Source: Helicobacter pylori_CU
GTDB taxonomy: Bacteria; Campylobacterota; Campylobacteria; Campylobacterales; Helicobacteraceae
Direction of reading: 5' to 3'
NCBI RefSeq assembly: GCF_000259235.1
Contig: NC_017733.1
Coordinates: 930,001-994,000 of the forward strand
Length of the DNA: 64,000 nt
Translations under genes and position numbers: made by a program
Shown here: positions 35,268 through 43,838 of the stretch, one piece after another
Layout of the letters: each line of letters begins with the position of its first letter
Position numbering within the stretch: the first letter of the stretch is position 1
The notes under the pieces: generated by a model
What the model saw: only the letters and a program-made list of their open reading frames with translations
Told to the model about the DNA's origin: nothing
The model's database searches: none

Positions 35268-35662
35268 ATGGGGTTAGGACACTAATAAGTTTAGGGATTT
35301 TGTTAAGCGTTTTGAATGGCGATGATCTGAGATTGTATTCAAAACCTTTGGTCTATTCGGCTGGAAGTGGGATTATTGGGATTGATATTGACAAACGGAC
35401 ATTCTATAAACGAGCGTTCGCTTTCACGATGAAATCGTTGTTTGGTGAAAACTTGCTTTTGTTTGTCAAATTGAAGCGTTCTGCGTTGATGAGCAAACAC
35501 ATGAAAGGGCCTTTGGAAAACCGCCACCACCATTCTTTCGCTAAAAATTATGAAAAAGCGGTTAATGGTTGTCAAAAATATGTCCATATCAAATTGCCTG
35601 AAGGCGCTCCTAGCAACTTCCAATCAGGTTCATACATGGCGACTATGGTGATGCGTTTTTAA
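35268..35662 (+). pseudogene. Frameshifted outer membrane protein remnant
   Basis: The ATG at 35268 has an excellent AAGGA seven bases away but stops after MGLGH. In the next frame the sequence continues as a signal peptide, RTLISLGILLSVLNGDD, then about 105 residues ending GSYMATMVMRF, a beta-strand with terminal Phe as in outer membrane proteins. One added base near 35274-35278 (GGTTAGGAC to GGTTAAGGAC) would join them into MGLRTLISLGILLSVLNG. The body is much shorter than any H. pylori barrel, so most of it is probably deleted. A terminator follows. The phrase GAPSNFQSGSY is reminiscent of TonB-dependent receptor C-termini, but I do not recognise the family with confidence. Confidence 0.6.
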
Positions 35663-35673
35663 AGCGTTATTTG

Positions 35674-35695
35674 GGGTATTCTTTAATACCCTTTT
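35674..35695 (+). terminator. Rho-independent terminator after the outer membrane protein remnant
   Basis: GGGTATT (35674-35680) pairs with AATACCC (35685-35691) across CTTT and is followed by TTTTG. It lies 12 bases past the remnant's stop, which supports the idea that a real transcription unit once ended here. Confidence 0.7.
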
Positions 35696-35906
35696 GTCTT
35701 TTAAAATATCATCTTTTAAAAGACACAAATTTGTTCCTTTAGCCCTTTTTTAAATCTTCTTAAAACTCTTTTCATCGTGTTGATTGAGCAAAGTATTTTC
35801 AAAACATGGATAAAATCCATAGAAAATTTATAAACTTAAAAAGGTTCTGTTTTCATCAAAATGGGTTACTAAAACTTTTTATGGTGGGTTATAGCGTATT
35901 TTGGCT
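35692..35906. other. Spacer without recognised gene
   Basis: The stretch between the terminator and the gene scrap is AT-rich, with stops in all frames on quick reading. It probably represents decayed sequence between two remnants. Confidence 0.3.
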
Positions 35907-36026
35907 TTAGTTGTTTCTTTTTAAAGGATTAGTCTCATCAGGGTTTAAAGGATTAATCTCTTTCCTCTTATCATTTGGCGCTAAAAGCGACTCCATTAGC
36001 CCATTCCTTGAATTTTTTGTGATCAT
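35907..36026 (-). pseudogene. 39-codon gene scrap with NPL-PDE repeats
   Basis: On the minus strand an ATG at 36026 opens a 39-residue frame that ends KEINPLNPDETNPLKRNN. Two tandem NPL units produce the DNA repeat TTTAAAGGATTA at about 35920 and 35944. The peptide looks like the C-terminal tail of a larger protein whose body is gone, or a very small gene; I do not recognise it. It lies 42 bases downstream of the LapA-like gene and on the same strand. Confidence 0.4.
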
Positions 36027-36068
36027 CTATTTTTATCCGCCCTAAAAATATGAAGTAAAACAAACCCC

Positions 36069-37082
36069 CTACAAAAACGCTTCCAACTTATAGGCTTTTT
36101 TATGCTCTTGTTTCAAATCCATATAAGCGTTTAAAAGCATGTATTCTTCAAAAGATAAAACCGCTAGATGCTCCCTAGCGAGATCGTTCATTTCTAATTC
36201 TAACAACACGAATAAAAAGGCTTTTTGCGCCTTATCGTCTTCTTGGCTTAAAATCTCAAAAAACTGGAACCATTGATCGGGGATGAGAAATTTTTGCGCT
36301 TTTTGCGCGAGCTGTAAATAATCGTTCTTGTCATAACCCACCCTTTTGCAAAGCTCTGAAATCTTTAAAGTGTCTGTGTTTAAAGATTTTTCAAAAAAGG
36401 CTTTTAAAAAAGACTTCACGCACTCTTTGTCCAAGTTCTCTTGCATCGCATTCAAAGCCTTCAAAACCTCTTTTTTGCTGCCTTTTTGGGCGATTTCTAT
36501 AAAAGCGTAGTGGCGTAATTCCAAAGGGATTTGCGCATTTGTTAAAACTTCAAAGGCGTTTTTCAAATCGTTATGAATGAAAGCCTTCAAGCGTTTAGAA
36601 AAATAAGCATGCTCATAAGCTAGGGAATGCTTAGCGTGATCTTTAGGCTCAAGGGTGTTGTTTTCTATATTGTGGTAATGTTTAAAAAGGTTATCCACTT
36701 TTTCGCACCCGCTATTTGGCGTGTTTAAATCAGCTTTTAAATCATAGCGGGCTAAGATTTGGGAGAGGTTTTTAGCGAGATCGCTTTTAAATTTCGTTTT
36801 TAAAAAAGTCTTTTGAGTGTCTTGGGACAGGATTTGTTTGAGCAATTTGTCAAAATCCCTTTTTTCATGGTATAAGCGGATTTTATGGCTGAGATTGTGT
36901 TTGAATAAAAAAACCCATGAAAAAAAAGCGAACATGCCTAAAACGCCCATAAGCCATACCGCAATGGGAAGATTAAAGCTGTAGCTCCCTAAATTGAAGG
37001 CATAAGCTTGCGGATCAATACTATAAACAAACACACCAAAACCCACAATAAACAAAAATGTAAAGATAATGTAAAAACGCAT
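36069..37082 (-). CDS. Membrane-anchored protein with LapA-like N-terminus, unknown function
   Basis: A protein of about 337 residues. Two N-terminal membrane segments flank the phrase FNLGSYSFNLPIAVWLMG, similar to the LapA domain of lipopolysaccharide assembly proteins. The remaining 280 residues are helical and charged, with repeats that resemble tetratricopeptide-like helices. The ATG at 37082 is preferred to a GTG six bases upstream, because the GTG overlaps the ribosome binding site AGGAGG. The gene follows rlmH by a few bases in the accD-rlmH unit. LapA/LapB resemblance is an inference from visible pattern only. Confidence 0.7.
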   Translation of the reverse strand: MRFYIIFTFLFIVGFGVFVYSIDPQAYAFNLGSYSFNLPIAVWLMGVLGMFAFFSWVFLFKHNLSHKIRLYHEKRDFDKLLKQILSQDTQKTFLKTKFKSDLAKNLSQILARYDLKADLNTPNSGCEKVDNLFKHYHNIENNTLEPKDHAKHSLAYEHAYFSKRLKAFIHNDLKNAFEVLTNAQIPLELRHYAFIEIAQKGSKKEVLKALNAMQENLDKECVKSFLKAFFEKSLNTDTLKISELCKRVGYDKNDYLQLAQKAQKFLIPDQWFQFFEILSQEDDKAQKAFLFVLLELEMNDLAREHLAVLSFEEYMLLNAYMDLKQEHKKAYKLEAFL

Positions 37083-37091
37083 GTGCACCTC

Positions 37092-37544
37092 CTATTTATG
37101 GTATGGATGCTTAAAAATAATGCTTAAAGCCCTATAGATTTGCTCGCATAAGACAATTTTAGCCACTTCATGGCTAAAAGTCATCTCGCTCAAACTCCAA
37201 GCTTGACAATCCTTCAAAAAATTTTCTTCAAACCCATACGCTCCAGCGATAAAAAAATTAATATTAAGATGATTTTCTAACATTTTACTAAACGCAAAGC
37301 TATCGCCCCTTTGAGCTTTAGGGTGTAAGGCAATATTTTTTGCCTTAGGGTTTAAATACGGCTCAAAGGCTAGAGAGTAGCTTTTTTGAGCGAGTTCTTT
37401 AGAAACTTTTTGAGCGTTGGCGGTATTTTTAGGGAATAAATCCACTAATTCCAGCTCGCAATCAAATCGCTTGCATTGCTTTTGATAGACTTTCACTAAC
37501 TCTAGGGGCGAACTTTTAGCGATAGAATACACCACGCAACGCAT
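37092..37544 (-). CDS. rlmH: 23S rRNA pseudouridine1915 N3-methyltransferase RlmH
   Basis: A 150-residue SPOUT-family methyltransferase modifying helix 69 of 23S rRNA. The C-terminal knot region FFIAGAYGFEENF (normally IGG-YG in this family) and the end EQIYRALSIIFKHPYHK are diagnostic. It corresponds to HP0949. The ATG at 37544 is preferred to a TTG one codon upstream. It sits 14 bases after accD and four ahead of the LapA-like gene, apparently cotranscribed. Confidence 0.9.
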   Translation of the reverse strand: MRCVVYSIAKSSPLELVKVYQKQCKRFDCELELVDLFPKNTANAQKVSKELAQKSYSLAFEPYLNPKAKNIALHPKAQRGDSFAFSKMLENHLNINFFIAGAYGFEENFLKDCQAWSLSEMTFSHEVAKIVLCEQIYRALSIIFKHPYHK

Positions 37545-37557
37545 CAATCTTAAAACT

Positions 37558-38427
37558 TTAAAAAATCTTTGAAGTCTTATGCGTCATCATAGCGATGAGA
37601 TCGCTCAAAGTTTTCTTCAAATCCTTCCTGTGCACAATCATATCAATCAAGCCATGTTCTAATAAAAATTCCGCCGTTTGAAAGCCCTCAGGCAAATCCG
37701 CCCCTATGGTTTGTTTAATCACCCTAGGCCCTGCAAAACCTATCATCGCCCCTGGCTCTGCGATAATGAGATCCCCTAAAAAAGCAAAAGACGCGCTAAC
37801 GCCCCCATAAGTGGGATCGCTTAAGAGCGAAATAAAAGGGAGTTTGGCCTCACTCAATCGGTTCAAAGCCGCGCTCGTTTTAGCCATTTGCATGAGCGAA
37901 TAAGTGGATTCTTGCATCCTAGCCCCCCCACTCGCTGAAACAATCAGTAACGCTTCTTTTTTGGCTACCGCGCGATTGATCGCTCTTACGATCTTTTCGC
38001 CTTCCACAGAGCCTAAACTCCCCCCCATAAAACTGAAATCAAACACCACGATCTGCAAAGGCATGCGGTTGATTTTAGCCTCACCGCTGATCACGGAGCT
38101 TGGGCGGTTAGTCCTTTTTTCGTATTTTTTAATGCGTTGCTTATAGCTCTCTTTATCTACGAAATTTAAAGGATCATTAGGCCGTAAGTGCTTGTCAAAC
38201 TCTTCAAAACTCCCCACATCGCATAAAAATTCAATCCTTTCAGTTGCGTTCATGCGGAAATGGTAATGGCATTTCAAACACACGCTGTATTTACTAAACA
38301 CTTCTTTATGATACATTAACGCATAACATTTAGGGCATTTCACCCAATGGCTTGGCTGTTCTTCCTTACTTGGTGTTGTCCGCAATTTATTGATCTTAAA
38401 ATTTTTAAAGAAATCTGCAAATCCCAT
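37558..38427 (-). CDS. accD: Acetyl-CoA carboxylase carboxyltransferase subunit beta
   Basis: AccD with AccA transfers the carboxyl group from biotin to acetyl-CoA in the first step of fatty acid synthesis. The 289 residues include the zinc ribbon CPKCYALMYHKEVFSKYSVC (residues about 31-50, two CxxC pairs) and the crotonase-fold core with VSASGGARMQESTYSLMQM and the glycine loop DPTYGGVSASFAFLGD. It corresponds to HP0950. It is divergent from recO. Confidence 0.96.
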   Translation of the reverse strand: MGFADFFKNFKINKLRTTPSKEEQPSHWVKCPKCYALMYHKEVFSKYSVCLKCHYHFRMNATERIEFLCDVGSFEEFDKHLRPNDPLNFVDKESYKQRIKKYEKRTNRPSSVISGEAKINRMPLQIVVFDFSFMGGSLGSVEGEKIVRAINRAVAKKEALLIVSASGGARMQESTYSLMQMAKTSAALNRLSEAKLPFISLLSDPTYGGVSASFAFLGDLIIAEPGAMIGFAGPRVIKQTIGADLPEGFQTAEFLLEHGLIDMIVHRKDLKKTLSDLIAMMTHKTSKIF

Positions 38428-38476
38428 GTTTTTCCTTAATTTTGCAGTTTTATTAGGATTGTATCCAAGTTTTGCT

Positions 38477-38482
38477 TATAAT
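38477..38482 (+). promoter_or_regulatory. -10 box (TATAAT) of recO
   Basis: TATAAT lies 27 bases before the recO ATG at 38509, with AAGAG as a ribosome binding site nearby. It occupies the 81-base gap between divergent accD and recO. Confidence 0.6.
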
Positions 38483-38508
38483 AAAACAAAATTAGTTTAA
38501 GAGTAGCG

Positions 38509-39123
38509 ATGCAAGGGTTTCTTTTACAAACACAAAGCATAAGAGATGAAGATTTGATCGTGCGCGTTTTAACCAAAAACCAGCTCAAAACTCTCTATCG
38601 TTTCTATGGCAAACGCCACAGCGTGCTGAATGTGGGGCGTAAAATTGATTTTGAAGAAGAAAATGATGATAAGTTTTTACCCAAGTTAAGGAATATTTTG
38701 CATTTAGGCTACATTTGGGAAAGAGAAATGGAGCGCTTGTTTTTTTGGCAACGCTTTTGCGCTCTCTTGTTTAGGCATTTAGAAGGCGTGCATTCTTTGG
38801 ATAGTGTCTATTTTGACACTTTAGATGATGGGGCTAACAAACTCTCCAAACAGCACCCCTTAAGAGTGATTTTAGAAATGTATGCAACGCTTTTGAATTT
38901 TGAAGGGCGCTTGCAAAGTTACAATTCTTGTTTTTTATGCGATGCAAAATTAGAGCGTTCTGTCGCTTTAGCGCAAGGGTTTGTTTTAGCGCACCCCTCT
39001 TGCTTGAAAGCTAAAAGCCTGGATTTAGAAAAAATCCAGGCTTTTTTTCGCACTCAAAGCACGATTGATTTAGAATTAGAAGAAGTGGAAGAATTGTGGC
39101 GCACGCTGAATTTAGGGTTTTAA
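38509..39123 (+). CDS. recO: DNA repair protein RecO (epsilonproteobacterial type)
   Basis: RecO anneals single strands and, with RecR, loads RecA. The 204-residue protein has an N-terminal OB-fold-like part (MQGFLLQTQSIRDEDLIVRVLT) and a helical C-terminal part with a cysteine pair, CFLCDAKL, near residue 144. It corresponds to HP0951, described as the H. pylori RecO. It is shorter than E. coli RecO. The next gene starts ten bases downstream. Its partner recR is also in this window, at 13287, but is not linked. Confidence 0.85.
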   Translation: MQGFLLQTQSIRDEDLIVRVLTKNQLKTLYRFYGKRHSVLNVGRKIDFEEENDDKFLPKLRNILHLGYIWEREMERLFFWQRFCALLFRHLEGVHSLDSVYFDTLDDGANKLSKQHPLRVILEMYATLLNFEGRLQSYNSCFLCDAKLERSVALAQGFVLAHPSCLKAKSLDLEKIQAFFRTQSTIDLELEEVEELWRTLNLGF

Positions 39124-39133
39124 AAGGTTAAAG

Positions 39134-39790
39134 ATGAAATTTAAATTTTTGAATATGGATAATGAAAGCGGTTTTATTTTGATTGAAAAGGAATTGAAAC
39201 GATTGAAAATCACCGCTCAAGTCAAAGAAGATTGCATTGAATTAAAAGGCGAGAATATCAAACAAGCGAGAATTTATCTTAAAACGCTTTTTAACTCCAA
39301 TATTGTGGAATTAGACGATCATCAAAAAAGCGTAAACGCTTTAATAGAGCGCTTGAAATCTTTAGATTTAAAAATTGCGGTGGCTGAAAGCTGCTCTGGG
39401 GGGTTATTATCGCATGCATTCACTTCCATTAGCGGGGCTTCAGCGGTTTTTATGGGGGGTGTTGTGTGTTATAGTGAAGAGGTTAAGTGCGAATTATTGA
39501 AAGTCAATGCCACGACTTTAAAAGTCTTTGGGGTTTATAGCGAAGAATGCGTGAAAGAAATGCTATCAGGCGTGTTTTTCAATTTTAAAGTGGATTTAGC
39601 GCTTGCGATTAGCGGGGTGGCTGGCCCTAATGGAGGGAGTAAGGCTAATCCTGTAGGCACGATTTATATTGGCGCACAAAAATTAGGATCTCAAGCTTTA
39701 ATTGATCGCTGTTTTTTTGAAGGCAATAGAGAAAGCATTCAAAATAAAAGCGTAGAGCATGCCTTAAACATGCTCGCTAGAATGCTATAA
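39134..39790 (+). CDS. CinA C-terminal-domain protein (NMN deamidase family)
   Basis: This 218-residue protein has a CinA C-terminal (PncC-type) domain from about residue 65, with AVAESCSGGLLSHAFTSISG, GGVVCYSEEVK and ISGVAGPNGGS. Such domains deamidate nicotinamide mononucleotide. The usual N-terminal MoCF-like domain is replaced by a short 65-residue region (MKFKFLNMDNES onward). It corresponds to HP0952. It is cotranscribed with recO and convergent with the next gene, whose stop lies only two bases away. Confidence 0.88.
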   Translation: MKFKFLNMDNESGFILIEKELKRLKITAQVKEDCIELKGENIKQARIYLKTLFNSNIVELDDHQKSVNALIERLKSLDLKIAVAESCSGGLLSHAFTSISGASAVFMGGVVCYSEEVKCELLKVNATTLKVFGVYSEECVKEMLSGVFFNFKVDLALAISGVAGPNGGSKANPVGTIYIGAQKLGSQALIDRCFFEGNRESIQNKSVEHALNMLARML

Positions 39791-39792
39791 AA

Positions 39793-40359
39793 CTACCTTA
39801 AAGCGCAAACGCTACCGAATTCTTTTTGAGCGACCTTAGCGATGTAGGCGATTTCATTATCGTTAAGGTTTTCAACGCTCGCTTTTAAATACCTTTTGAT
39901 TTGCTCAATCTGGCAACCCACTAGCTTGATTTTCACCACAGCCACCTCCGATTTTAAATTCGTGTAAGTGTAGGCTACTTGAATCTTAGTCGCTAAATAA
40001 TTATAGATAGCGTAGCTGATATTCGTAGCCGTTTGCTCGGACTCATGGAATTGCTCCATGAAGCGTTTTTTATACTTCAACATGATTTCATGAAAAACCA
40101 CGATCAGGCTCAATTTAGCGTTTAAAGTCGCTTGCTCAATCCCTAAATACTTGTTATTAACAGGGATATACGCCACGCCCATTTCTTCGTAGGGGACTTT
40201 AGGGTCTTCAAAAACCCAAGCAGGAGCATCAGATAATTCTGATTTCATGCCCTTTAAATCAGAGACTAAAATCCCATCATCTCTCAAAAGACTCTTAGCG
40301 CTTAATGAAACGCTTGAAAACACCCCTAAAAGAGCGATTAAAACCATTCTTTTAAACAA
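39793..40359 (-). CDS. Secreted protein of unknown function (HP0953 type)
   Basis: A 188-residue protein with a signal peptide (MFKRMVLIALLGVFSSVSLSA) and probable cleavage before KSLLRDD. The mature part is mainly helical, with the phrase APAWVFEDPKVPYEEMGVAY and a C-terminal cysteine pair. I recognise no family; it is probably periplasmic or attached to the outer membrane. It stands alone, convergent with the cinA gene and 65 bases from the rdxA stop. Confidence 0.75.
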   Translation of the reverse strand: MFKRMVLIALLGVFSSVSLSAKSLLRDDGILVSDLKGMKSELSDAPAWVFEDPKVPYEEMGVAYIPVNNKYLGIEQATLNAKLSLIVVFHEIMLKYKKRFMEQFHESEQTATNISYAIYNYLATKIQVAYTYTNLKSEVAVVKIKLVGCQIEQIKRYLKASVENLNDNEIAYIAKVAQKEFGSVCALR

Positions 40360-40423
40360 AATGCCACTCCTTAAACTTTAATTTAGGTTTGATTATAGTT
40401 AAAAAGTTTTTGATTTTGTTTAA

Positions 40424-41056
40424 TCACAACCAAGTAATTGCATCAACTTTTGATTTTCTTGATTTTTGGCTCGCTTCTGCCACCCTCTTACCCAAAGCGA
40501 TCAAGCATGCGATTTTAGGCTTATTGATACGCTCTTCTAAAACTTCGCCCACTTTTAAAGGATCAAAGCCTCCAATAATGCAACTATCCAATCCCATTAA
40601 GCTCACGCCCATGCAAATTTGCCCCACAGCGATATAGCATTGCTCTAAAATATAGCTTTCTAATCTTTGCATGCTGTGGTTGAATCTCACGCCAAGCATT
40701 TGAGTAAAAGAGGGAATCACTCTAACCTTATAAGACTCCGGATAGAGGTTTTGCATGTAATGGCCAGTGGGTAACAACTCGCTGGGTTTTAAAGAGCATA
40801 CCACCATTAACGCTGAAGCGCTTTTAATCATTTCTTCATTAAAATAGCTGTGCGCTGCAATTTGTTTTTTTAAATCCTTATTGGTAACCATCACAAAATG
40901 CCATGGCTGCGTGTTGTAAGAGCTTGGCGATAGCCTGGCGATTTCAGCGATTTCTTCTAATTCTGTGCTAGAAAACTCATAATGGCTGTCAAACATCTTG
41001 CAAGAATGGCGCTCGTTCAGTAATTGTCTTCTTTTTTCGTGATCCAAAAATTTCAT
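40424..41056 (-). CDS. rdxA: Oxygen-insensitive NADPH nitroreductase RdxA
   Basis: RdxA is an FMN flavoprotein that reduces metronidazole to its toxic form; loss of function is the main route to metronidazole resistance in H. pylori. The 210-residue frame is complete, with Arg16 and Cys19 in LLNERHSCKMFD, the loop RLSPSSYNTQPWHFVM and the C-terminal IALGKRVAEASQKSRK. Full length indicates no nonsense or frameshift mutation here, so the enzyme is probably functional. The start codon overlaps the lgt stop, so the two are cotranscribed. HP0954. Confidence 0.96.
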   Translation of the reverse strand: MKFLDHEKRRQLLNERHSCKMFDSHYEFSSTELEEIAEIARLSPSSYNTQPWHFVMVTNKDLKKQIAAHSYFNEEMIKSASALMVVCSLKPSELLPTGHYMQNLYPESYKVRVIPSFTQMLGVRFNHSMQRLESYILEQCYIAVGQICMGVSLMGLDSCIIGGFDPLKVGEVLEERINKPKIACLIALGKRVAEASQKSRKSKVDAITWL

Positions 41057-41913
41057 TGATTTTCCTTTATTTTTTTAGAATTTCTTGTAGCATACAATAA
41101 AATCCCTAATGAAACAATTACCATAAGTAAGCTTAAAATCTGCCCCATGCTCAAATTTAAAAAATAAACCCCCATTTGGCTATCCGGCTCTCTGTAAAAT
41201 TCCGCAATAAAGCGCATCAGGGAATACCCCAAGCCATAAACCACAATGAGCAACCCATGCGTTTTGGTGTGTTTTTTAGCCCACATTACCATTAAAAACA
41301 CGATAACCCCCTCTAAAAACGCTTCAATCAATTGGCTGGGATAACGCAATTGATTATCCACCATAATGCCTATGATTTGCCCTAAATGGCTGTCTTTGGG
41401 GACAATCCTCCCCACAAGCTCCTGATTTAAAAAATTCCCAATCCTCCCAAAAACATACCCTAAAGGCAGGCTGATCGCAATCAAATCCAAATAAATCAAA
41501 AGCTTTTTCAAATCCTTACGGCTATAAAGATACGAAGCGATCAAAAACCCCACCAACCCCCCATGATAGCTCATCCCACGAATGCCTACAAAATTCCCAT
41601 GGCTATCAAAAGGGTTAAAGATTTGCCAAAAATGCGTCAAATAATAGCCAGAATTAGGCTCATAAATAAGAATGTATCCTATCCTTGCCCCTAGCACAAT
41701 GCCAAGCTCCGCCCATAGAAAATAACTCTCAAATTCTTTCCTTTCAATGGGGAATCGCTCGGGGTCTTTTTGAATCATTCTTAACGCCATGTAAAATGCG
41801 ATAACAATCGCGCACGCATACGCCAAACCATACCAATGCACATCAATGCTGCCAAGACTAAAAGCGATGGGGTTAAATCGTTCATAAATCGTATTCCAAG
41901 CGTTCATAATCAA
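41053..41913 (-). CDS. lgt: Prolipoprotein diacylglyceryl transferase
   Basis: Lgt attaches diacylglycerol from phosphatidylglycerol to the lipobox cysteine of prolipoproteins in the inner membrane. The 286 residues show seven hydrophobic segments, the signature GRIGNFLNQELVGR (about residues 141-154) and SYHGGLVGF. It corresponds to HP0955. The RluA-type gene ends just three bases before its ATG, and rdxA overlaps its stop. Confidence 0.95.
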   Translation of the reverse strand: MIMNAWNTIYERFNPIAFSLGSIDVHWYGLAYACAIVIAFYMALRMIQKDPERFPIERKEFESYFLWAELGIVLGARIGYILIYEPNSGYYLTHFWQIFNPFDSHGNFVGIRGMSYHGGLVGFLIASYLYSRKDLKKLLIYLDLIAISLPLGYVFGRIGNFLNQELVGRIVPKDSHLGQIIGIMVDNQLRYPSQLIEAFLEGVIVFLMVMWAKKHTKTHGLLIVVYGLGYSLMRFIAEFYREPDSQMGVYFLNLSMGQILSLLMVIVSLGILLYATRNSKKIKENQ

Positions 41914-41916
41914 TCC

Positions 41917-42645
41917 TTAAATTTCAAATTCTTTAGGAGGGATCGCTTCAAATTCATACCCTAACAGCGCGATTTTATGCGCATGGAGCATCAACCTTTT
42001 AGCGGAGTGTTGGCTATCGCCATAGATTGTATCGCCTATAATGGGGTGGTTGATATGCTTTAAATGGACTCTGATCTGGTGGGTTCTTCCGGTTTTGATC
42101 CCCACTTTTAAAAGGGTTTTTTTGTTGATGATTTTTAAGGGCGTGATGATCGTAACCGCTTCTTGCCCTTTTTTAGAGATTTTACTGAAAGCTTTAGTAG
42201 TCTTAATCGTAAGAATGGGAGCGTTAATTTCTCGCTCTTCTTCTATGATGCCTTGAACGATCGCTAAATACTCTTTTTTAACCGCCCTGTCTTTAAAAGC
42301 TTTTTTAGCTTTTAAGTGGAATTCTGAATTTTCTTTCACCAATAAAATCACCCCGCTTGTTTCTTTATCCAAGCGGTGCAACAAAACCCAACCTTTGAAA
42401 AAAGAGACTAGATCATAGCTCTCTATAAAAGGGGGTTTAAAAAGGGCTAGAATGTTTTCATCTTCAAAAATCACGCTGGGTTTTTCAATTTTTTGGACGC
42501 TAAAGCGCGTGTTTTTAGACAATTCTTTTCTGGCGACCATCAATTTCTTCCCCCCTATACTCACTAACCCCAAATCAATCAAAGCCTTAGCTTTTTTATG
42601 CGAAATGTTTTCTTGAACGCTCAATAATTTGTAGGCTTTTTCCAT
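41917..42645 (-). CDS. RluA/RluD-family 23S rRNA pseudouridine synthase
   Basis: A 242-residue protein with an N-terminal S4 RNA-binding domain (about residues 1-50) and the pseudouridine synthase catalytic motif LLHRLDKETSGVILLVKEN containing the essential Asp. KTGRTHQIRVHLKHINHPIIGDTIYG follows as in RluA-type enzymes. It corresponds to HP0956. The exact rRNA position is not determined. It sits between waaA and lgt on the same strand with short gaps. Confidence 0.92.
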   Translation of the reverse strand: MEKAYKLLSVQENISHKKAKALIDLGLVSIGGKKLMVARKELSKNTRFSVQKIEKPSVIFEDENILALFKPPFIESYDLVSFFKGWVLLHRLDKETSGVILLVKENSEFHLKAKKAFKDRAVKKEYLAIVQGIIEEEREINAPILTIKTTKAFSKISKKGQEAVTIITPLKIINKKTLLKVGIKTGRTHQIRVHLKHINHPIIGDTIYGDSQHSAKRLMLHAHKIALLGYEFEAIPPKEFEI

Positions 42646-42656
42646 GTTTATCCTTT

Positions 42657-43838
42657 TTAATTTTTAATAAATGCGAGCAATTCGTTTAAATCATGCCCAT
42701 TGTCTAAAAAACGCGCCACGCCTAAATTTTTGTAATCTAAAAGAGCGTCTAACAGATCCTCTTTTTGAACGATTTTATAAGGCTTGACTAGTTCAAACAA
42801 CGCTACTTGGTTGAAAAGATACTCCCCTGTGATCAAGCGCGCATTAAAAAACGCCGGCTCTAAAGGGTTATGCCCCCCCATTTTGACAAACGAACCCCCT
42901 AAAATGACAATGTCTGCGATCGCATAGAAGTTATTCAATTCCCCCAAGCTATCCACTAACAAAATATCGCATTCCACAAAACCCTTTGAAGAAAAACACT
43001 CCAAACTAAAAGGCGTCGTTTTTAAAGCATCTTGCAATAAATTTTGCACGCTTTTAAAACGCTCCGGGTGGCGCGGCACAACAATCAATCTTGCGTTTTT
43101 AAAAGTCTTTTTCAATTCTAAAAACGCTTCTAACCCTAATTCCTCTTCGCCCTCATGCGTGCTGGCTAAAACAATGTTTAAAGCGCTTGGGTTTTTAGGG
43201 TAAAACGAAGTGATCACAGGCTTTGAAAAACGCTTGATATTCAAAAAATCCACCACTTTTTTAGCCCCTAGATTCAACAAGCGCTTTTGATCGTCCTTGC
43301 TTTGCGCCAAAATCAAATCAATGCGTTTGAATAAAAGCGCATAAAAAAAAGAAAAACGCTGATACTTGGGGTAAGAGCGAACGCTGATACGAGCGTTAAT
43401 GAGCATGGTTTTTGCCCCTAATTTTTGAGCCGTATCAAACGCGTTAAACCACAATTCCGCTTCTGTAACCACCAAAGTTTTTAAGCGTTTTAAGTTTTTT
43501 TCCCATGCAAACAATAGGGTTTCAAAAGGCAGGTAACGCACCTCTATATGTTGGGAATGCTGATAAGTTTGAGCGGCTAATTCAAAGCCGGTATTAGTGG
43601 TAACGCTGATTAAAATCGGCTCTTTTAAAGCTTGAACGATCGGCTCTAAGGATTTGACCTCCCCATAAGAGCATGCATGAAACCAAAAAACCGGCTCGCT
43701 TTTTAAAAGATTGTCTTTGAGAAAAAAACGAGCTTTCAAAGAATGGCGGTATTTTTCTTTAAAACTCAAAAAGAAGATGAAAGGCGCACCAAAAAGATGC
43801 CCCAAAGTTAACAATAAAAGGTAGAAAAACTTAAACAA
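42657..43838 (-). CDS. waaA: 3-deoxy-D-manno-octulosonic acid (Kdo) transferase
   Basis: WaaA (KdtA) adds Kdo to lipid A precursor in lipopolysaccharide synthesis. The 393 residues include an N-terminal membrane anchor, the donor motif WFHACSYGEVKSLEPIV (about residue 52-68), LVTEAELWFNAFD with the catalytic Glu and the GGSFVKMGGHNPLEPAFFN block. It corresponds to HP0957; in H. pylori one Kdo is retained after trimming. Its ATG follows directly on the flgZ stop. Confidence 0.95.
   Translation of the reverse strand: MFKFFYLLLLTLGHLFGAPFIFFLSFKEKYRHSLKARFFLKDNLLKSEPVFWFHACSYGEVKSLEPIVQALKEPILISVTTNTGFELAAQTYQHSQHIEVRYLPFETLLFAWEKNLKRLKTLVVTEAELWFNAFDTAQKLGAKTMLINARISVRSYPKYQRFSFFYALLFKRIDLILAQSKDDQKRLLNLGAKKVVDFLNIKRFSKPVITSFYPKNPSALNIVLASTHEGEEELGLEAFLELKKTFKNARLIVVPRHPERFKSVQNLLQDALKTTPFSLECFSSKGFVECDILLVDSLGELNNFYAIADIVILGGSFVKMGGHNPLEPAFFNARLITGEYLFNQVALFELVKPYKIVQKEDLLDALLDYKNLGVARFLDNGHDLNELLAFIKN

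Noticed and set aside
35339..35623. 94-codon minus-strand frame over the outer membrane protein remnant
   Set aside because: The plus strand has a ribosome binding site, signal peptide and terminator, so the minus-strand frame is a shadow.
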